From assembly GCA_003451715.1 (NCBI GenBank), contig DMJN01000260.1, positions 1 through 6,187 of the forward strand: DNA of 6,187 nucleotides, written 5' to 3'. Under the pieces are notes generated by a model. It worked only from the letters and a program-made list of their open reading frames with translations. It searched no databases and had not been told where the DNA came from. The position numbers were made by a program, and so were the translations under genes. Below are positions 4,667-6,187 of the stretch, one piece after another (the stretch's first letter is position 1; each line of letters opens with the position of its first letter). The DNA is from Gammaproteobacteria bacterium (GTDB lineage: Bacteria; Pseudomonadota; Gammaproteobacteria; Pseudomonadales; Pseudohongiellaceae).

Positions 4667-5983
4667 CTAGATCGTTCGCATTATTAAGCCGTAGTTTCTT
4701 GCTTCGCCGGGAAGTTCGGGGATTTCAACGACATGTCCGGAGCCGGGGGCGACATCGATAGCTACCCCCGTTTTATCCAGCATAGACTCAAGCTTAAAGG
4801 CATGGTTGCCTGATGGCGTCATTAGTTCCAGCTCATCGCCGATTTGAAATTTGTTTTTGACATCAATCATTAACTTGCCCTGATCATCTGCGATTACTTC
4901 GCCGACAAATTGCTGACGCTCGGAATGAGAATAGTTCTCCTCGTATTGCTGCATTTCGTGTGGCAGGTGTCGTCGATAGAATCCTTCCGTATAACCTCGA
5001 TTGGCGAGGCTCTCTAATTCGGACATCAAGTTCATGTCGAAAGCACGGCCGGAGCAAGCGTCATCAATAGCCTTTCGATAGGCTTGTGCTGTTCGTGCGG
5101 CGTAGAAGAATGACTTGGTTCTTCCTTCGATTTTTAAGGAGCTGATACCTATATCGATAAGTCGATTCACGTGCTGAATGGCGCGCAAATCTTTGGAATT
5201 CATGATGTAGGTGCCGTGCTCGTCCTCCCAGGCAGGCATTAACTCGCCAGGCCTCTCTTTCTCCTGCAATAGAAATACCTGATCTGTCGCCGGTGCACTG
5301 ACCGCTATTTCTTTAGCTACGATGTTTCCTTCTGGTGTTTGTTCTGCAGGCGCTGTTTGATAGTCCCAGCGACAAGAGTTCGTACAGGCCCCCTGATTTG
5401 AGTCACGGTGAGTCATGTAACCGGAAAGCAGACAGCGGCCGGAGTAGGCTATGCACAGTGCGCCATGTACAAAGACTTCTAATTCTATATCGGGGCATTG
5501 CTGACGAATTTCTTCGATCTCGTCCAGGGAGAGCTCTCGGGAAAGGATTATTCTGGTCAAGCCAAGGTTCTGCCAGAATTTCACGGTAGCGAAGTTCACA
5601 GCGTTGGCTTGTACCGATAAATGAATTGGAATATCCGGCCATCTTTCACGAACCATCATGATAAGACCGGGATCTGCCATGATTAGCGCATCCGGTTGCA
5701 TGTCGATTACCGGTTCCATATCACGCAGGTAAGTGTGAACTTTATTGTTGTGAGGTGAAAGATTGGAGGCGATGTAGACCAGTTTTCCCAGTTGATGAGC
5801 TTCTTCGATAGCCTCGGCAATATTCTCCAGGCGATTGAATTCATTCTCACGGACTCGGAGGCTATAGCGTGGCTGGCCGATGTAAACGGCATCAGCGCCG
5901 TAGGCAAATGCGTAGCGCATTGCCTTAAGTCGACCTGCGGGGGAGAGTAATTCTGCAGCCAAGACCCAGGACCCAGGGGACAC
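4667..5983 (-). CDS. trhP: tRNA uridine 34 hydroxylase, prephenate-dependent (YegQ, peptidase U32 family)
   Basis: TrhP takes part in making 5-hydroxyuridine at wobble position 34 of tRNAs, the precursor of cmo5U/mcmo5U. It acts in the cytoplasm and depends on prephenate and iron-sulfur assembly. Identity is clear from blocks almost equal to E. coli YegQ: ELLSPAG (11-17), MRYAFAYGADAVYIGQPRYS (22-41), PIHLSVQANAVNFATVKFWQ (119-138), RIILSRELSLDEIEEIR (144-160), VHGALCIAYSGRCLLSGY (172-189), EDEHGTYIMNSKDLRAI (253-269) and SLKIEGRTKSF (282-292). C177, C184, C200 and C204 are the likely cluster ligands. The stop is TAG 4669-4667 and length is normal. The start is uncertain: GTG 5983 gives 438 residues with seven extra (MSPGSWV); TTG 5962 gives MAAELLSPAG, closer to the family. 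Neither has a Shine-Dalgarno. Confidence 0.95.
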   Translation of the reverse strand: MSPGSWVLAAELLSPAGRLKAMRYAFAYGADAVYIGQPRYSLRVRENEFNRLENIAEAIEEAHQLGKLVYIASNLSPHNNKVHTYLRDMEPVIDMQPDALIMADPGLIMMVRERWPDIPIHLSVQANAVNFATVKFWQNLGLTRIILSRELSLDEIEEIRQQCPDIELEVFVHGALCIAYSGRCLLSGYMTHRDSNQGACTNSCRWDYQTAPAEQTPEGNIVAKEIAVSAPATDQVFLLQEKERPGELMPAWEDEHGTYIMNSKDLRAIQHVNRLIDIGISSLKIEGRTKSFFYAARTAQAYRKAIDDACSGRAFDMNLMSELESLANRGYTEGFYRRHLPHEMQQYEENYSHSERQQFVGEVIADDQGKLMIDVKNKFQIGDELELMTPSGNHAFKLESMLDKTGVAIDVAPGSGHVVEIPELPGEARNYGLIMRTI

Positions 5984-6033
5984 CCTAAACTCGAAAAAGG
6001 GGACACCGATAATTTATCAGTGTCCCCTTTTCT
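5963..6033. repeat. Repeat-like sequence abutting the trhP start
   Basis: Two tandem GACCCAG heptamers (5963-5969, 5970-5976) are followed by GGGGACACC in direct copies at 5976-5984 and 5999-6007, and by its inverse GTGTCCCC at 6020-6027. The block reaches the first codons of trhP. It resembles intergenic REP-like sequence that has replaced the normal gene leader, which is an inference. Confidence 0.55.
5995..6031 (-). terminator. Palindromic terminator, probably bidirectional
   Basis: The 37-base palindrome is centred on T6013: 18 base pairs with a single C-A mismatch (6007/6019), including AAAAGGGGACAC / GTGTCCCCTTTT. Each strand ends in a run of four or five T. On the minus strand it begins ten bases after the stop of the quinoprotein gene, so it most likely ends that transcript, just before trhP. 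Confidence 0.8.
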
Positions 6034-6041
6034 AAAGATTC

Positions 6042-6187
6042 CTAATGCGCTGAACTGTCTGCAGACGCAGCAGGCAATGCCATCGCTGTAAGTTTGGCTC
6101 CGGTTTGCAAGATGATGTACTGATGCCCATCGTGCATCCAGGAACTCATGCCATAACGGCTCGCCGCAGGCACTTCGATTCGACCCA
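6042..6187 (-). CDS. Probable PQQ-dependent quinoprotein dehydrogenase, C-terminal end only
   Basis: Only the last 48 codons are present; the rest lies beyond the right edge. The sequence reads GRIEVPAASRYGMSSWMHDG then HQYIILQTGAKLTAMALP, and stops at TAG 6044-6042. This matches the last beta-propeller blade of PQQ-type dehydrogenases (pattern ...P...YG/TYxxxGxQYVVxxxG...LxAxxLP). Such enzymes oxidise sugars or alcohols in the periplasm and pass electrons to ubiquinone or cytochromes. The fragment is too short to assign a substrate, and other propeller proteins remain possible. It is followed immediately by the palindromic terminator. Confidence 0.6.
   Translation of the reverse strand, partial: GRIEVPAASRYGMSSWMHDGHQYIILQTGAKLTAMALPAASADSSAH

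Noticed and set aside
5707..6006. 99-residue minus-strand ORF and the 5403-5642 and 5335-5589 ORFs
   Set aside because: All lie inside or overlap trhP in other frames; trhP has unambiguous family motifs.

Overview
The window looks like chromosomal DNA of a gammaproteobacterium, probably a marine, aerobic heterotroph. The main evidence is a TrhP (YegQ) protein that follows the Escherichia coli protein almost block by block. A UbiC-type chorismate lyase (proteobacterial ubiquinone pathway) and the tail of a probable PQQ-dependent quinoprotein dehydrogenase agree with this. A secreted protein fragment of the 'PDLQGxW' type, which I associate with marine gammaproteobacteria, adds weaker support. 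The genus cannot be fixed from the sequence alone.

Layout. 1-225 (-): start of an exported protein that runs off the left edge. 226-563: divergent intergenic region with a plausible promoter for the next gene. 564-1301 (+): six-helix membrane protein ending in a CxxC...CPEC module. 1643-2191 (+): ubiC. 2534-2990 (+): Hsp20 small heat-shock gene with a single-base frameshift. Each of these three plus-strand genes is followed within about 30 bases by a copy of the same dispersed repeat (A about 1318-1502, B about 2197-2391, C about 3019-3137). Copy C keeps only its left half and then runs into a palindromic block (3147-3215). 3138-3932 has no convincing gene, but holds a decayed minus-strand ORF and a strongly foldable segment (3690-3803). 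3933-4049 (+) is a 38-residue single-helix membrane protein missed by ordinary length cut-offs. 4050-4263 holds hairpins and ends in a Rho-independent terminator. On the minus strand, reading right to left, come the 3' end of a quinoprotein gene (6187-6042), a near-perfect palindromic terminator (5995-6031), trhP (5983-4667) and a two-helix small membrane protein (4629-4411).

Function. UbiC takes chorismate into ubiquinone. TrhP uses prephenate, made from chorismate, for tRNA wobble-uridine hydroxylation. The genes are otherwise unrelated housekeeping or stress genes and do not form one operon.

The most unusual content is non-coding: the gene-repeat, gene-repeat, gene-repeat arrangement, the structured segment before the 38-residue gene, and a trhP 5' end that abuts a repeat or terminator palindrome with no visible ribosome-binding site. 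None of this proves a new system. The repeat family and the 3690-3803 fold are the best candidates for something not previously described.
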